From Ruminococcus sp. UBA3665 (GTDB lineage Bacteria > Bacillota > Clostridia > Oscillospirales > Ruminococcaceae): a DNA stretch of 32,820 nucleotides. Positions 14,057 to 22,522 of the stretch are shown here, piece after piece. Position 1 is the first letter of the stretch. Every line of letters starts with the position of its first letter. Position numbers and translations under genes: made by a program. The stretch is from positions 1 through 32,820 of the forward strand of contig DFJS01000088.1 in assembly GCA_002373165.1 (NCBI GenBank). Reading direction: 5' to 3'. Below the pieces are notes generated by a model. That model was given only the letters and a program-made list of their open reading frames with translations. It did not search any database and was not told the DNA's origin.

Positions 14057-15259
14057 TTATACATTTTCAGAGATAATTTCCTTGGGCTTTACTACGGCTG
14101 TGCCGGAAACAGTGACATTATGGCCGACCACTGCAATGCCCCAGTCTTCCCGGTTCTGGATTTCTTCCGGACTGATGCCGATCTTTGCACCGGATTCTAC
14201 TGTGCAGTTTTCGCCGACAATGGCATATTCTACCACTGCGCCGGATTTGATGACTGTGCCGGGCATCAGGATAGAATAATTGACTACTGCGCCCTCTTCA
14301 ATCGTAACGCCGGAGAAAATAATAGAGAAATCTACCTTGCCGCTGATATTAGAGCCTTCTGTAATCATAGAATTTTCAATCTGGGCAGTTTCGCCGATAT
14401 ACTGCGGCGGCATGTTGTTATGGCGGGCGTAGATCTTCCACTTGGGATCATACAGGTCAAGCGGAACAGAGGGGCTTAACAGGTCCATATTTGCTTCCCA
14501 CAGGCTGTCCAGTGTGCCGACATCCTTCCAGTAGCCGTCAAATGTATAGGCAAACAGGCGTTCTTTATTTGCCAGCATGGACGGGATAATATCTTTGCCG
14601 AAGTCCTTGGAGCCGGTATTGGCATTTTCATTTTCAATCAGATATTTCTTGAGTTTCTGCCATGTGAAGCAGTAAATACCCATAGAAGCAAGTGTCGATT
14701 CCGGTTCCTTGGGTTTTTCTGTAAATCTGACAACGCGGTTTTCGGCATCGCAGGTCATAATACCAAAACGGGAAGCTTCTTCCTTGGGGACATCAATAAC
14801 AGCAATGGTGCCGTCAGCCTTGTTTTTCTCGTGATATTCCACCAGTTTGGAATAATCCATCTTGTAGATATGATCGCCGCCCAGGACAATTACATATTCC
14901 GGATCATAGCGTTCGATAAAGCGCATGTTCTGATAAATGGCATTGGCCGTGCCCTGGAACCAGTCTGCGCCTTCTTTGGTCTCGAACGGGGAGAGCACAT
15001 GCACGCCGCCGTACATTCTGTCCAGATCCCACGGCTGGCCGTTGCCGATGTATTCATTCAGCACCAGCGGCTGATACTGGGTCAGTACGCCGACTGTATC
15101 AATACCGGAATTAGTGCAGTTGGACAGCGCAAAATCAATAATACGATACTTGCCGCCGTAAGGAACGGCCGGTTTTGCAACGTTCTGGGTCAGCGCATAT
15201 AATCTGCTGCCCTGACCGCCTGCAAGAAGCATTGCAATGACTTTTTTCTTAGCATTCAT
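14057..15259 (-). CDS. glgC: Glucose-1-phosphate adenylyltransferase, catalytic subunit
   Basis: Makes ADP-glucose and pyrophosphate from ATP and glucose 1-phosphate, the committed step of glycogen synthesis. The 400 residues contain LLAGGQGSRL, KPAVPYGGKYRIIDF, the QPWDLDRMYGG block, the catalytic-site VLGGDHIYKMDY, FTEKP and FDGYWKDVGT, then a C-terminal beta-helix. All the active-site motifs absent from GlgD are present here. The ATG at 15259 has AGGAGG 9 nt upstream. A stem-loop in the 65-nt gap to glgB may adjust the GlgB:GlgC ratio. Allosteric properties cannot be read reliably. Confidence 0.95.
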   Translation of the reverse strand: MNAKKKVIAMLLAGGQGSRLYALTQNVAKPAVPYGGKYRIIDFALSNCTNSGIDTVGVLTQYQPLVLNEYIGNGQPWDLDRMYGGVHVLSPFETKEGADWFQGTANAIYQNMRFIERYDPEYVIVLGGDHIYKMDYSKLVEYHEKNKADGTIAVIDVPKEEASRFGIMTCDAENRVVRFTEKPKEPESTLASMGIYCFTWQKLKKYLIENENANTGSKDFGKDIIPSMLANKERLFAYTFDGYWKDVGTLDSLWEANMDLLSPSVPLDLYDPKWKIYARHNNMPPQYIGETAQIENSMITEGSNISGKVDFSIIFSGVTIEEGAVVNYSILMPGTVIKSGAVVEYAIVGENCTVESGAKIGISPEEIQNREDWGIAVVGHNVTVSGTAVVKPKEIISENV

Positions 15260-15281
15260 AAAAAATTTCCTCCTAAATCCA

Positions 15282-15314
15282 CAGAGCAGTTTTTTTGAAA
15301 TCCCGTCTGCTCTG
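15282..15314 (-). promoter_or_regulatory. Intercistronic stem-loop between glgB and glgC
   Basis: On the minus strand CAGAGCAG pairs with CTGCTCTG (8 bp) across a 17-nt loop, just upstream of the glgC ribosome binding site. No U-run follows the stem, so it is not a full terminator; it could be an RNA processing or stability element. Confidence 0.5.
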
Positions 15315-15324
15315 AATAATAATT

Positions 15325-17346
15325 TTATTTGTCTGATGTTTCTTCTGTCTGTGCCGGCGTGTCAGTTTTTTCTTCCGGGTCAGATTCTGCCTGTCTGCGT
15401 TCCTGTTCTTTGCGTTCGGCAATTTCGTTGGCAAGTTCGGCAAGGGATTTCTGTTTTTTGGGAACACGCTTCAGATACAGGACAGACAATGCCGGGAGTG
15501 TCAGGGAAATGCTCTGGTCAAAACCATGCATACTGAAATCCAGCGTTTCATATTTTTCTTTTGCAAGCCCCTGACCGCCGAATTTAACATCATCTGTGCT
15601 GAATAACAATTCATAATCATCATCAAACGGCACGCCGATTTTATAATCTTCGCGGGTAACGGGAACAAAATTGCATACAGCAATGATTTCGCTGCCGTCG
15701 TCGGCAATTCTGCGGAAGGCAATGACGCTTTGTTTATAATCATCATGCGAAATCCAGCTGAAACCGCTCCAGGAATCGTCATTGTCCCACATAGCAGCCG
15801 TATCCAGATAAAGTTTATTCAGGGCGGCGACAAAATCCTGCATTTGTTTATGTTCTGTTTTTTCCAGCAGTTCCCAGTCAAGCTGTGTCTGGAAATTCCA
15901 CTCGTTGACCTGTGCAAATTCCTGACCCATAAACAGCATTTTCTTTCCGGGATGCGCCATCATGTAGGCAAGAAATGCGCGGTAGGAAGAAAACTTGTCC
16001 GTTTCATAGCCGGGCATTTTCCGCAGCATGGAGCACTTGCCGTAGACAATTTCATCATGCGAGATAGGCAGAATGTAATTTTCAGAGAAGCAGTAGAAGA
16101 ACGAGAATGTCAGCTTGTCATGATTAAATGCTCTGTAAATCGGGTCGAGTGACATGTATTGCAGCATATCATTCATCCAGCCCATGTTCCATTTGAAGTT
16201 GAATCCCAGTCCGCCGATATCAGTCGGCTTGGTGACCAGCGGCCATGCTGTGGACTCTTCTGCAATCATCAGGACATCAGGATGCTTTGCAAATACAGAT
16301 TCGTTCAGATTCCGGAAAAATTCTACAGCTTCCAGGTTTTCATGGCCGCCGTTGATATTGGGAGTCCATTCGCCGTCTCTTCTGTCGTAATCCAGATAAA
16401 GCATAGAAGCAACGGCATCGACGCGCAGGCCGTCCAGATGGAACTGCTCCAGCCAGTAGCAGGCACTGGAAATCAGGAACGAACGGACTTCTCCCTTGCC
16501 GTAGTCAAATACACGGGTGCCCCAGGATTTATGCTCCATTTTTTTGGGGTCGGTATATTCATAGCAGCAGGTGCCGTCAAACTCGTACAGACCGCAGGCA
16601 TCTTTCGGAAAATGTGCCGGAACCCAGTCCAGAATGACTCCGATGCCGCCCTGATGGAACAAATCAATCATTTCGCGGAACTGGTCAGGCGTACCGTAAC
16701 GGGAAGTCGGCGCAAAATAGCCGGTTACCTGATATCCCCATGAACCGTCAAACGGATATTCCGTCAGCGGCATAAATTCAATATGCGTGTAGGACATTTT
16801 CTGCATATAGGGAATGATCTGTCTGGCAAATGTAACATAATCCAGTACAGTATTATCCGGGTTGCGTTTCCAGGAGTCCAGATGCACTTCATAGATATTC
16901 ATCGGACTTTTATAAACAATCTGTTGTTTTTTCTTTTCCAGCCAGGCATCATCATGCCAGGTATAGCTGCTTTCATAAATTTTAGAGGCGTTTGCCGGAC
17001 GTGTTTCAAAATGATTGGCATACGGGTCACTTTTCATCAGAATTTCGCCGGAACGAGTTTCAATGCTGTATTTATAGGCATCGAACTGTGCCAGATTCTC
17101 AATGACAGCTTCCCACACGCCGTCAGCAATCAGTTCCATAGGATGTGTTTCTCTGTTCCACTGGTTGAAGTCGCCTACAACAGAAATGCTGACGGCATTG
17201 GGTGCCCATACACGGAAACGATGTTTGGTTACGCCGTCCTCTTCAATGGCGTGTACACCGAAAAATCTGTAGCTTTCACTGTTTTTCCCCTGATAGAATA
17301 AATAAAGAGGAAAGTCATTCGGGTTTTCTGTTTTATTCGTACTCAT
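15325..17346 (-). CDS. glgB: 1,4-alpha-glucan branching enzyme (GH13)
   Basis: Forms alpha-1,6 branches in glycogen. About 673 residues: an N-terminal CBM48-like domain (RFRVWAPNAVSISVVGDFNQW), then the GH13 barrel with DWVPAHF, DGLRVDAVASM (nucleophile Asp near 309), IAEESTAW (acid Glu near 362) and PISHDE (Asp near 431), then a C-terminal beta-domain. The frame stays open up to 17523, but the ATG at 17346 gives the family's usual beginning (FPLYLFYQG); its ribosome binding site is weak (GAGAA at 5 nt), so the start is less certain. The last 45 or so residues form a charged Glu/Lys-rich tail (ERKEQERRQAESDPEEK) beyond the normal end. First gene of the glg operon, behind a long leader. Confidence 0.92.
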   Translation of the reverse strand: MSTNKTENPNDFPLYLFYQGKNSESYRFFGVHAIEEDGVTKHRFRVWAPNAVSISVVGDFNQWNRETHPMELIADGVWEAVIENLAQFDAYKYSIETRSGEILMKSDPYANHFETRPANASKIYESSYTWHDDAWLEKKKQQIVYKSPMNIYEVHLDSWKRNPDNTVLDYVTFARQIIPYMQKMSYTHIEFMPLTEYPFDGSWGYQVTGYFAPTSRYGTPDQFREMIDLFHQGGIGVILDWVPAHFPKDACGLYEFDGTCCYEYTDPKKMEHKSWGTRVFDYGKGEVRSFLISSACYWLEQFHLDGLRVDAVASMLYLDYDRRDGEWTPNINGGHENLEAVEFFRNLNESVFAKHPDVLMIAEESTAWPLVTKPTDIGGLGFNFKWNMGWMNDMLQYMSLDPIYRAFNHDKLTFSFFYCFSENYILPISHDEIVYGKCSMLRKMPGYETDKFSSYRAFLAYMMAHPGKKMLFMGQEFAQVNEWNFQTQLDWELLEKTEHKQMQDFVAALNKLYLDTAAMWDNDDSWSGFSWISHDDYKQSVIAFRRIADDGSEIIAVCNFVPVTREDYKIGVPFDDDYELLFSTDDVKFGGQGLAKEKYETLDFSMHGFDQSISLTLPALSVLYLKRVPKKQKSLAELANEIAERKEQERRQAESDPEEKTDTPAQTEETSDK

Positions 17347-17641
17347 GAAATTCTCTGTCGTTACTGATGCAGACGGCAGTATATCAGCCGTATTCTGCAT
17401 TCCTTGTTCAACGTGCCCAAATATCAGTAAAAATTTTTCTGATATAAGCTGGCATGGCACTCCGAAGGCGTAAATTCCCCGGTAACGAACGGGTACATAC
17501 TGCCGCGGCACAGCCGGCGGCAATACCAGTAACTTTATCCTTTCTTGCTTGAATTTGCCAATCGTCTGGTTTCATGTGGGGCATTGGCGGCAGGTGCCTG
17601 TGACCAATGACAGTAATTGCATTTGTAATCCCCTGCGTCCC
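17347..17641 (-). ncRNA. Long structured leader of the glycogen operon (unknown class)
   Basis: About 295 nt lie between the predicted start of transcription and the glgB ATG, with no convincing gene. Read on the minus strand they hold several potential stems: CATTGG/CCAATG near 17583-17608; TGCCGC/GCGGCA flanked by GGTA/TACC at 17494-17530; CCCG/CGGG; CC-UUCG-GA near 17463; ATATCAG/CTGATAT around a loop AAAAATTTTTA near 17421-17445; and ACGGC/GCCGT near 17372-17392. I compared it from memory with common riboswitches (cobalamin, TPP, FMN, SAM, glycine, c-di-GMP, c-di-AMP, T-box) and found no match. A regulatory leader is plausible; its class is unknown. Confidence 0.45.
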
Positions 17642-17648
17642 CAATTCT

Positions 17649-17677
17649 ATTTTAACAGAAAATTAAAAATCTTTCAA
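17649..17677 (-). promoter_or_regulatory. Sigma-A promoter of the glgBCDA operon
   Basis: Minus-strand TTGAAA (17672-17677), 17 bp, TAAAAT (17649-17654). Transcription would begin near 17641 with a G-rich start. It lies about 80 nt beyond the end of spoIIE, after which no clear terminator is seen, so read-through is possible. Confidence 0.75.
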
Positions 17678-17757
17678 GTATTTTTATAAAAATTATAGCT
17701 TTGTATAATTCTTGATGATTGCTTTTGTGCATAGTGCACTAAAACTGATGCCAAATT

Positions 17758-20031
17758 TTACCGCAACCCCACGCTTGAGGCCGAATGCTGTCGTTTGGTG
17801 CGCTTCTGCCGGCGGGCAGGCTGTGCCGTCCGGCTGTGAATCCGGGCTGTGATGACGGTCATGTCATCCGTAACAGTGCCCCCGTGAAACAGCGGAGCTT
17901 TTTCAAAAATTTCTTCCAGCAGCTGACCGGGTTCCGGAGTCTGCGAAACAAGCTGGCGGATATAAGGAAATTCTGCCTCGCTGATGCCGTCAGACAGCAT
18001 GACAATCTGATCGCCGTCCTGCGACTGCATCCGAATCCGGGAAGGCGCGGCATCCGGCATCATGCCAAGCGGAAAGCTCCGGGCAGTAATCTGCTGGATT
18101 TCTGCTTTATGGCAGAACAGTGCCGCCGCCGAGCCGGATTTGTAAAACAGCAGTTCGCCCGTATCGGCATTGAGAAATAAAATATCCAGTGTTGCAAAAT
18201 TTTCTGTATTTGTCTCCGACATCAGCATAGTATTCATCAGGCGGATGGCAGAATCAACAGGCATTTCGCACCGGATCAGATTCCGGAAGGTGCGCACGGC
18301 AATCCGGGAAGCAAGCGATGCTGTACTGCCGCTGCCCATGCCGTCAGAAATAACAAGATACTGATTCCCGGAAGAATCTGTAAAGGCATCGGCATGGTCG
18401 CCGCAGCGTTCGTATGCCGGCGCATTCTGGCTGCGGACGGCGTATTCCAGCGAACAGGCAGGAATTTCATAAAAACAGTACCGTGTCAGATGCCGCCCGG
18501 CAATCGGAAACGCTTTCAGATCTTTTTCCAGATAACGGCTGAATAATTCCTGCACGGTGGCCAGCGGAAATTCTTCCTGGGCAGAATAGATTTCTGCCGT
18601 ATAGCGGCCGCTCCGCAGACGGCTGACAAAACAGCCTTCTTCCGTTACGGCACAGCGGAGCAGAATGTTTTTCAGCACAGCCGTTTCGGTATCGCAGAAC
18701 TGTACCGCTCTGCGCCGGGCGGAATCTGCCGTGATATGTTCCAGAAGACCAAGATATTCCAGCAGAACCTGCCTGTTTTGCAGCAGACTGGCATTCTGCA
18801 TCTGCCGGACAGTCCGTCTCTGGGCAAATACATGCAGACTTTCGGCGATATGCTTTTTTTCCGGACAGTGCTCCAGCGTTTCCGGCATGACCGACGGCGT
18901 GTGCAGAAGCTGTTCCAGAGCCTGTGCAGTCTGTTTTTCATGATGCTTCCAGCACTGCTCCCGGAAACGGCATTCCGTGCAGAGCGTTTCTCTCACCTGC
19001 CGGACAGGATCCGGCGGCGCATTCAGCGTCAGATGCCGCATAACGGCAGAAGTCTCATCCCGAAGCTCTTCCAGAGCCTTGCTGAGAAAAATTTCCTGCT
19101 GAATCATCTGCCGCTGTCCGGAAGGAATCTTTTCCGGAAATGAAAAAAAATTCCGGAATTCTGTCCGGCAGAATACGGCGTACAGCGTACAGGAAAGAAT
19201 CAGTTCTGCCAGAACCCGGATGATGCCAATGCTGCTGTCCAGTACGGCACTGCTGAAAAGCTGCATCAGGAAGCAGACAGGAATATAAAAGGCATTCGGA
19301 ATCTGATACAGAAATCCGGCAAGCATCGCCGTGACCGGAAGAAACAGCATCGGCATTCCAAGCGGAACACTGCAAAGCACTACGCCGCAGGCCGTCAGTG
19401 CGCCGCAGAGTGTGCCTGCGGCCTGCCGGAACTGCCGCGCCGCCAGAAGAGTTACCGTCATGCCGAACACTCTGCCCGGATTGCAGAATTCCAGATCCAG
19501 TCCGCATAAGGCCGTAATCAAAAGAAGATAGCAAATCGCATAAGTAAAGCTTTTGCCGGCATCCAGCCGGATTTTTCTGTTCTCCCGGAAGTTCTGCACG
19601 GCATCGGACAGAAAAAAAGAGGCCGCGCCGATCATGAACGATTCCAGAATATACAGCGGCAGTCTGCCGCCGCCCCGGAACAGAAGATCTGCCAGAATTC
19701 CGGCTCCGATACAGGTAACAGATGTCAGAATGCCCGATATCCAGGGCTTATAATTATCATAGAAAAAAATCCGGATGCACAGCAGTGCAATCAGACAGGT
19801 CAGCAGAAACTGCATTTCTTCCGGCGCACCCTGAACACAATAGGACAGCAGTCCGCCCAGCAGAATGCAGAAACTGTACAGCGGACTGCATATTCCGGCC
19901 AGTGCCGCCGCCAGCGGCGAGACAATTCCGCTGACCGTGCCAAGCGAAAGCAAATAGCCTCCGCCGGTCGCAAGCATACAGCATAAGGGCACCTGAACCC
20001 ATTCGCTCCGGATTAATTTTTTCAGCATCAT
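17758..20031 (-). CDS. spoIIE: Stage II sporulation protein E (SpoIIE), PP2C-type phosphatase
   Basis: In sporulating Firmicutes SpoIIE sits at the polar septum and dephosphorylates SpoIIAA, which frees sigma-F in the forespore. Residues about 1-290 form roughly ten hydrophobic segments. A central cytoplasmic region (about 300-520) contains a Cys-rich patch (CTECRFREQC). A PP2C domain covers about 530-740. The metal-binding acids are in CGDHADAF, VISDGMGSG and TDDMTVI, so the phosphatase looks intact. The tail is Arg/Lys-rich. The start is the ATG at 20031, with GGGAG 7 nt upstream; an in-frame TTG just before lacks proper spacing. The promoter has a Spo0A-type box and a 21-bp spacer. This is good evidence that the organism is, or recently was, able to sporulate. 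Confidence 0.93.
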   Translation of the reverse strand: MMLKKLIRSEWVQVPLCCMLATGGGYLLSLGTVSGIVSPLAAALAGICSPLYSFCILLGGLLSYCVQGAPEEMQFLLTCLIALLCIRIFFYDNYKPWISGILTSVTCIGAGILADLLFRGGGRLPLYILESFMIGAASFFLSDAVQNFRENRKIRLDAGKSFTYAICYLLLITALCGLDLEFCNPGRVFGMTVTLLAARQFRQAAGTLCGALTACGVVLCSVPLGMPMLFLPVTAMLAGFLYQIPNAFYIPVCFLMQLFSSAVLDSSIGIIRVLAELILSCTLYAVFCRTEFRNFFSFPEKIPSGQRQMIQQEIFLSKALEELRDETSAVMRHLTLNAPPDPVRQVRETLCTECRFREQCWKHHEKQTAQALEQLLHTPSVMPETLEHCPEKKHIAESLHVFAQRRTVRQMQNASLLQNRQVLLEYLGLLEHITADSARRRAVQFCDTETAVLKNILLRCAVTEEGCFVSRLRSGRYTAEIYSAQEEFPLATVQELFSRYLEKDLKAFPIAGRHLTRYCFYEIPACSLEYAVRSQNAPAYERCGDHADAFTDSSGNQYLVISDGMGSGSTASLASRIAVRTFRNLIRCEMPVDSAIRLMNTMLMSETNTENFATLDILFLNADTGELLFYKSGSAAALFCHKAEIQQITARSFPLGMMPDAAPSRIRMQSQDGDQIVMLSDGISEAEFPYIRQLVSQTPEPGQLLEEIFEKAPLFHGGTVTDDMTVITARIHSRTAQPARRQKRTKRQHSASSVGLR

Positions 20032-20067
20032 CAACCAGCTCCCAGCATATAATTATGATATATCATG

Positions 20068-20101
20068 ATTATAGCAGAGAACCCCTGCGAAATTTGTCGA
20101 A
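20068..20101 (-). promoter_or_regulatory. Spo0A-type promoter of spoIIE with 0A box
   Basis: Minus-strand TATAAT (20068-20073) lies 21 bp from TCGACA (20095-20100). The -35-like hexamer is inside TTCGACA, the reverse of the 0A box TGTCGAA (20095-20101). An over-long spacer with an 0A box on the -35 is how Spo0A-activated spoIIE and spoIIG promoters of Bacillus subtilis are built, as known from that system. Confidence 0.75.
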
Positions 20102-20163
20102 ACAGGATGTTATTTCAAAGATTTTTTAAAAGAAAGTCAGTTATTTCCTGCGGATTGCCGCTT

Positions 20164-20186
20164 TTCCGGATATTTCCGGATTTTTT
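20164..20186 (+). terminator. Plus-strand terminator-like hairpin between spoIIE and the LRR gene
   Basis: TCCGGA-TATT-TCCGGA is followed by TTTTTTG on the plus strand. Both neighbours are on the minus strand, so it would stop antisense transcription. In the minus direction the stem is followed by AAAAGC, not a U-run, so it is a poor terminator for the LRR gene. Confidence 0.4.
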
Positions 20187-20187
20187 G

Positions 20188-21636
20188 TTATAAAGTCCAG
20201 TCTTTTTGTGTGAATTCGCCGCGCTGATATTTCAGGTCTGTCAAATAAACCTGAATTTCATATTTCTGATTATCAATTGCCCGCTGGATGAAATCATCCA
20301 GATTTTGGGCGTGCAGATACTGCGGAAATGTCCGGATATAGTTTTTGACTGTTTCGGCGCGGTTATCGCAGATCAGCCGGAGAATGGCTTCGTCAAAATT
20401 TTTATCAAGATATTGATAGATTTTTTGATTTTTTGGCTGTTTCAGAAATAATTGATACAGAATTTCATCTTTTTTATATTCAATGGCACAGGCAATGAAA
20501 TCATCCAGATTCTGTTCAGTGGCAAACCGCCGGAACGATTGCAGATAGTTCATGACATAGTTTACCTGATTGTGCTGAATTAGGCTTTTGAGAATCTGAC
20601 TGAAATTTTCCCGGATATACGCATTGATTTCTGTATTATCCTGATTCAGGAGAAACATCTGGTACAGAACAGGATATTTGACTTCCGGACTGATATTTTC
20701 TTTCAGCGCGTTATGGATAATCGTATAGACAATACCGCTTGCAATATCCGGAAGCAGCGGAAATTCCTGCTTTTGAAGGACAATGCCCCGGCAGCTCAGA
20801 AATTCCAGTGCCTGACAGTGATAGACACTGTACCCTACAGCATCTACACTTTCCGGAATCACCAGCTTTTTCAGGCTGGAGCATTCATTGAACGCCGCAG
20901 GAGCAATATATTTCAGACCGTGGGGCAGAATCAGTTCTGTCAGACTGTCACATTCTGAAAAACAATGCTGTCCGATGTTTTTCAGCCGTTTCGGAAAATG
21001 AATCCGTTCCAGATTTTTGCAGTACCGGAATGTATAGTCTTTCAGTTCCGTGATATTTTCCGGAATTGTGATTTCTTTCAGCTGGGAACAGTGCTCGAAG
21101 GCATGATTGTAAATTTCCGTCACGCTGTCGGGAATATACAGGGAAGTCAGATCAACCGGACAGCGGACTAATTTCGTCAGTTTTGCCCCGTCATGTTCAT
21201 AGAGTACGCCGTTCAGGACAGTGAAATTCTGATTATTTTTATCAACAGTAATATTCCTGAGTTTTTTGCATCCGGCAAAGGCATCTGTCCTTTTGATTTC
21301 CGTGATACTCGCCGGAATGTGAACACTTTCCCGTCCGCCCGGACAGCAGAGCAGAACGGATTTCTGTTTATCACAAAGAATACTTTCCGCGGCACTGCCG
21401 ATGCTTGAAAAATATTTATTTTGTCTGTCCGCGACAACAGAAATTAAATTTTCATCTTCATAAAATACATGATAGCCGATTTTGCGGATATTTTTGGAAA
21501 TTATCACATAATACAGTTCCGGATGATTATCCAGTGACCAGCTTCCGAGTTCCTTGACAGTTTCGGGAATCGTCAGCGAACCTGCACTGTGTCCTGTATA
21601 ATTTTTCAGAATGCCGTCTTCAATTTTGAAATCCAT
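20188..21636 (-). CDS. Leucine-rich repeat (LRR_5/BspA-type) protein with helical C-terminal repeats
   Basis: A 482-residue protein of unknown function. Residues about 15-285 hold repeated units such as SLTIPETVKELG, SLYIPDSVTEIYNHAFEHC, EITIPENITELKDYTFRYC and KLVIPESVDAV, the LRR_5 pattern of Treponema/BspA proteins. Residues about 300-480 change to helical repeats with two clear copies of QNLDDFI followed by A(I) and similar charged helices (AIEYKKDEILYQLF, AIDNQKYEIQVYL), resembling ankyrin-like solenoids. There is no signal peptide or membrane anchor, so unlike most BspA-type proteins it appears intracellular. The ATG at 21636 has CAGGT about 8 nt upstream. It follows rsmA closely and is probably its last operon partner. 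A protein-protein interaction role is inferred. Confidence 0.85.
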   Translation of the reverse strand: MDFKIEDGILKNYTGHSAGSLTIPETVKELGSWSLDNHPELYYVIISKNIRKIGYHVFYEDENLISVVADRQNKYFSSIGSAAESILCDKQKSVLLCCPGGRESVHIPASITEIKRTDAFAGCKKLRNITVDKNNQNFTVLNGVLYEHDGAKLTKLVRCPVDLTSLYIPDSVTEIYNHAFEHCSQLKEITIPENITELKDYTFRYCKNLERIHFPKRLKNIGQHCFSECDSLTELILPHGLKYIAPAAFNECSSLKKLVIPESVDAVGYSVYHCQALEFLSCRGIVLQKQEFPLLPDIASGIVYTIIHNALKENISPEVKYPVLYQMFLLNQDNTEINAYIRENFSQILKSLIQHNQVNYVMNYLQSFRRFATEQNLDDFIACAIEYKKDEILYQLFLKQPKNQKIYQYLDKNFDEAILRLICDNRAETVKNYIRTFPQYLHAQNLDDFIQRAIDNQKYEIQVYLTDLKYQRGEFTQKDWTL

Positions 21637-21652
21637 AAAAATTACCTGCTGT

Positions 21653-22522
21653 TTAGGCTTGTTTTATCTTATCAGCAATAGCATTGCTTAATCTGACAAG
21701 TTCCGGCATGGGAAGGGCTTCAATCCGGACAGAAGGCGCAATTCCGGCATCCCGGAAGATAATCTGCATATCGGCCTTGGAAATTCCCAGATTTCCGGCC
21801 AGTACGCCGCCCAGCTGCTTTCTGCGCTGGGAGAATCCGGCTTTCACCATGCGGAAAAACACAGACTCATCCTGAATTCCCCATGGGGTTTCGGGATAGC
21901 GTTCAATCTGAATTACAGCAGAATCGACATTCGGCGACGGATAGAAGCTTCCGCGAGAGACATCGAAAAGCTTGACGGCTCTGCCATAATAAGCAACGGC
22001 GACTGTAACCGCTCCGGCTTCGCGGCTTCCGACAGGCGCACAAAGCCGCTGTGCGGCTTCTTTCTGCACCATGACCGTGATTGTCTTCACAGGAAGTCTG
22101 TCTTCCAGAAGCTTCATAATCAGCGGCGATGTGATATAATACGGCAGATTGGCACAGACAGCCGTTTCCAGTCCCTGAAATTCTTCCTGAATTACATGTT
22201 TCAGATCATATTTCAAAGCATCCCCGTGAATGATTTTGATATTCTCAAATTCTGCGAGCGTTTCATCCAGAATCGGGAATAATTTTTCATCCAGCTCGAC
22301 AGCGGCGACTTTGTCGGCACGGCTGGCGAGTTCTTTTGTCAGAACGCCGACTCCTGTCCCGATTTCCAGAATGCCGAATCCGGGTTTTGCATTGCCCAGT
22401 TCGGCGATCTTCGGGCAGACGGAAGGATTAATCAGAAAATTCTGCCCCAGTGTTTTGGAAGTCTGAAATCCGTGACGGTTCATGACTTCCCGGATATAGC
22501 TTAAATCAGTTAATTCCGGCAT
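21653..22522 (-). CDS. rsmA: 16S rRNA (adenine1518/1519-N6)-dimethyltransferase
   Basis: Dimethylates two adjacent adenines in the 3'-terminal helix of 16S rRNA using S-adenosylmethionine; its loss gives kasugamycin resistance in other bacteria. The 289 residues show the KsgA/RsmA pattern: KTLGQNFLI near 23, EIGTGVGVLT (SAM loop) near 53, AVELDEKL, the catalytic NLPYYITSPL near 125 and FYPSPNVDSAV. GAGGAG lies 8 nt before the ATG, which is 17 nt inside the end of the upstream flavoprotein gene, so translation is coupled. No unusual features. Confidence 0.95.
   Translation of the reverse strand: MPELTDLSYIREVMNRHGFQTSKTLGQNFLINPSVCPKIAELGNAKPGFGILEIGTGVGVLTKELASRADKVAAVELDEKLFPILDETLAEFENIKIIHGDALKYDLKHVIQEEFQGLETAVCANLPYYITSPLIMKLLEDRLPVKTITVMVQKEAAQRLCAPVGSREAGAVTVAVAYYGRAVKLFDVSRGSFYPSPNVDSAVIQIERYPETPWGIQDESVFFRMVKAGFSQRRKQLGGVLAGNLGISKADMQIIFRDAGIAPSVRIEALPMPELVRLSNAIADKIKQA

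Noticed and set aside
17408..17644. A 78-codon minus-strand frame in the glgB leader
   Set aside because: It starts with TTG almost at the predicted transcription start, has no ribosome binding site and no protein-like pattern; a non-coding leader explains it better.
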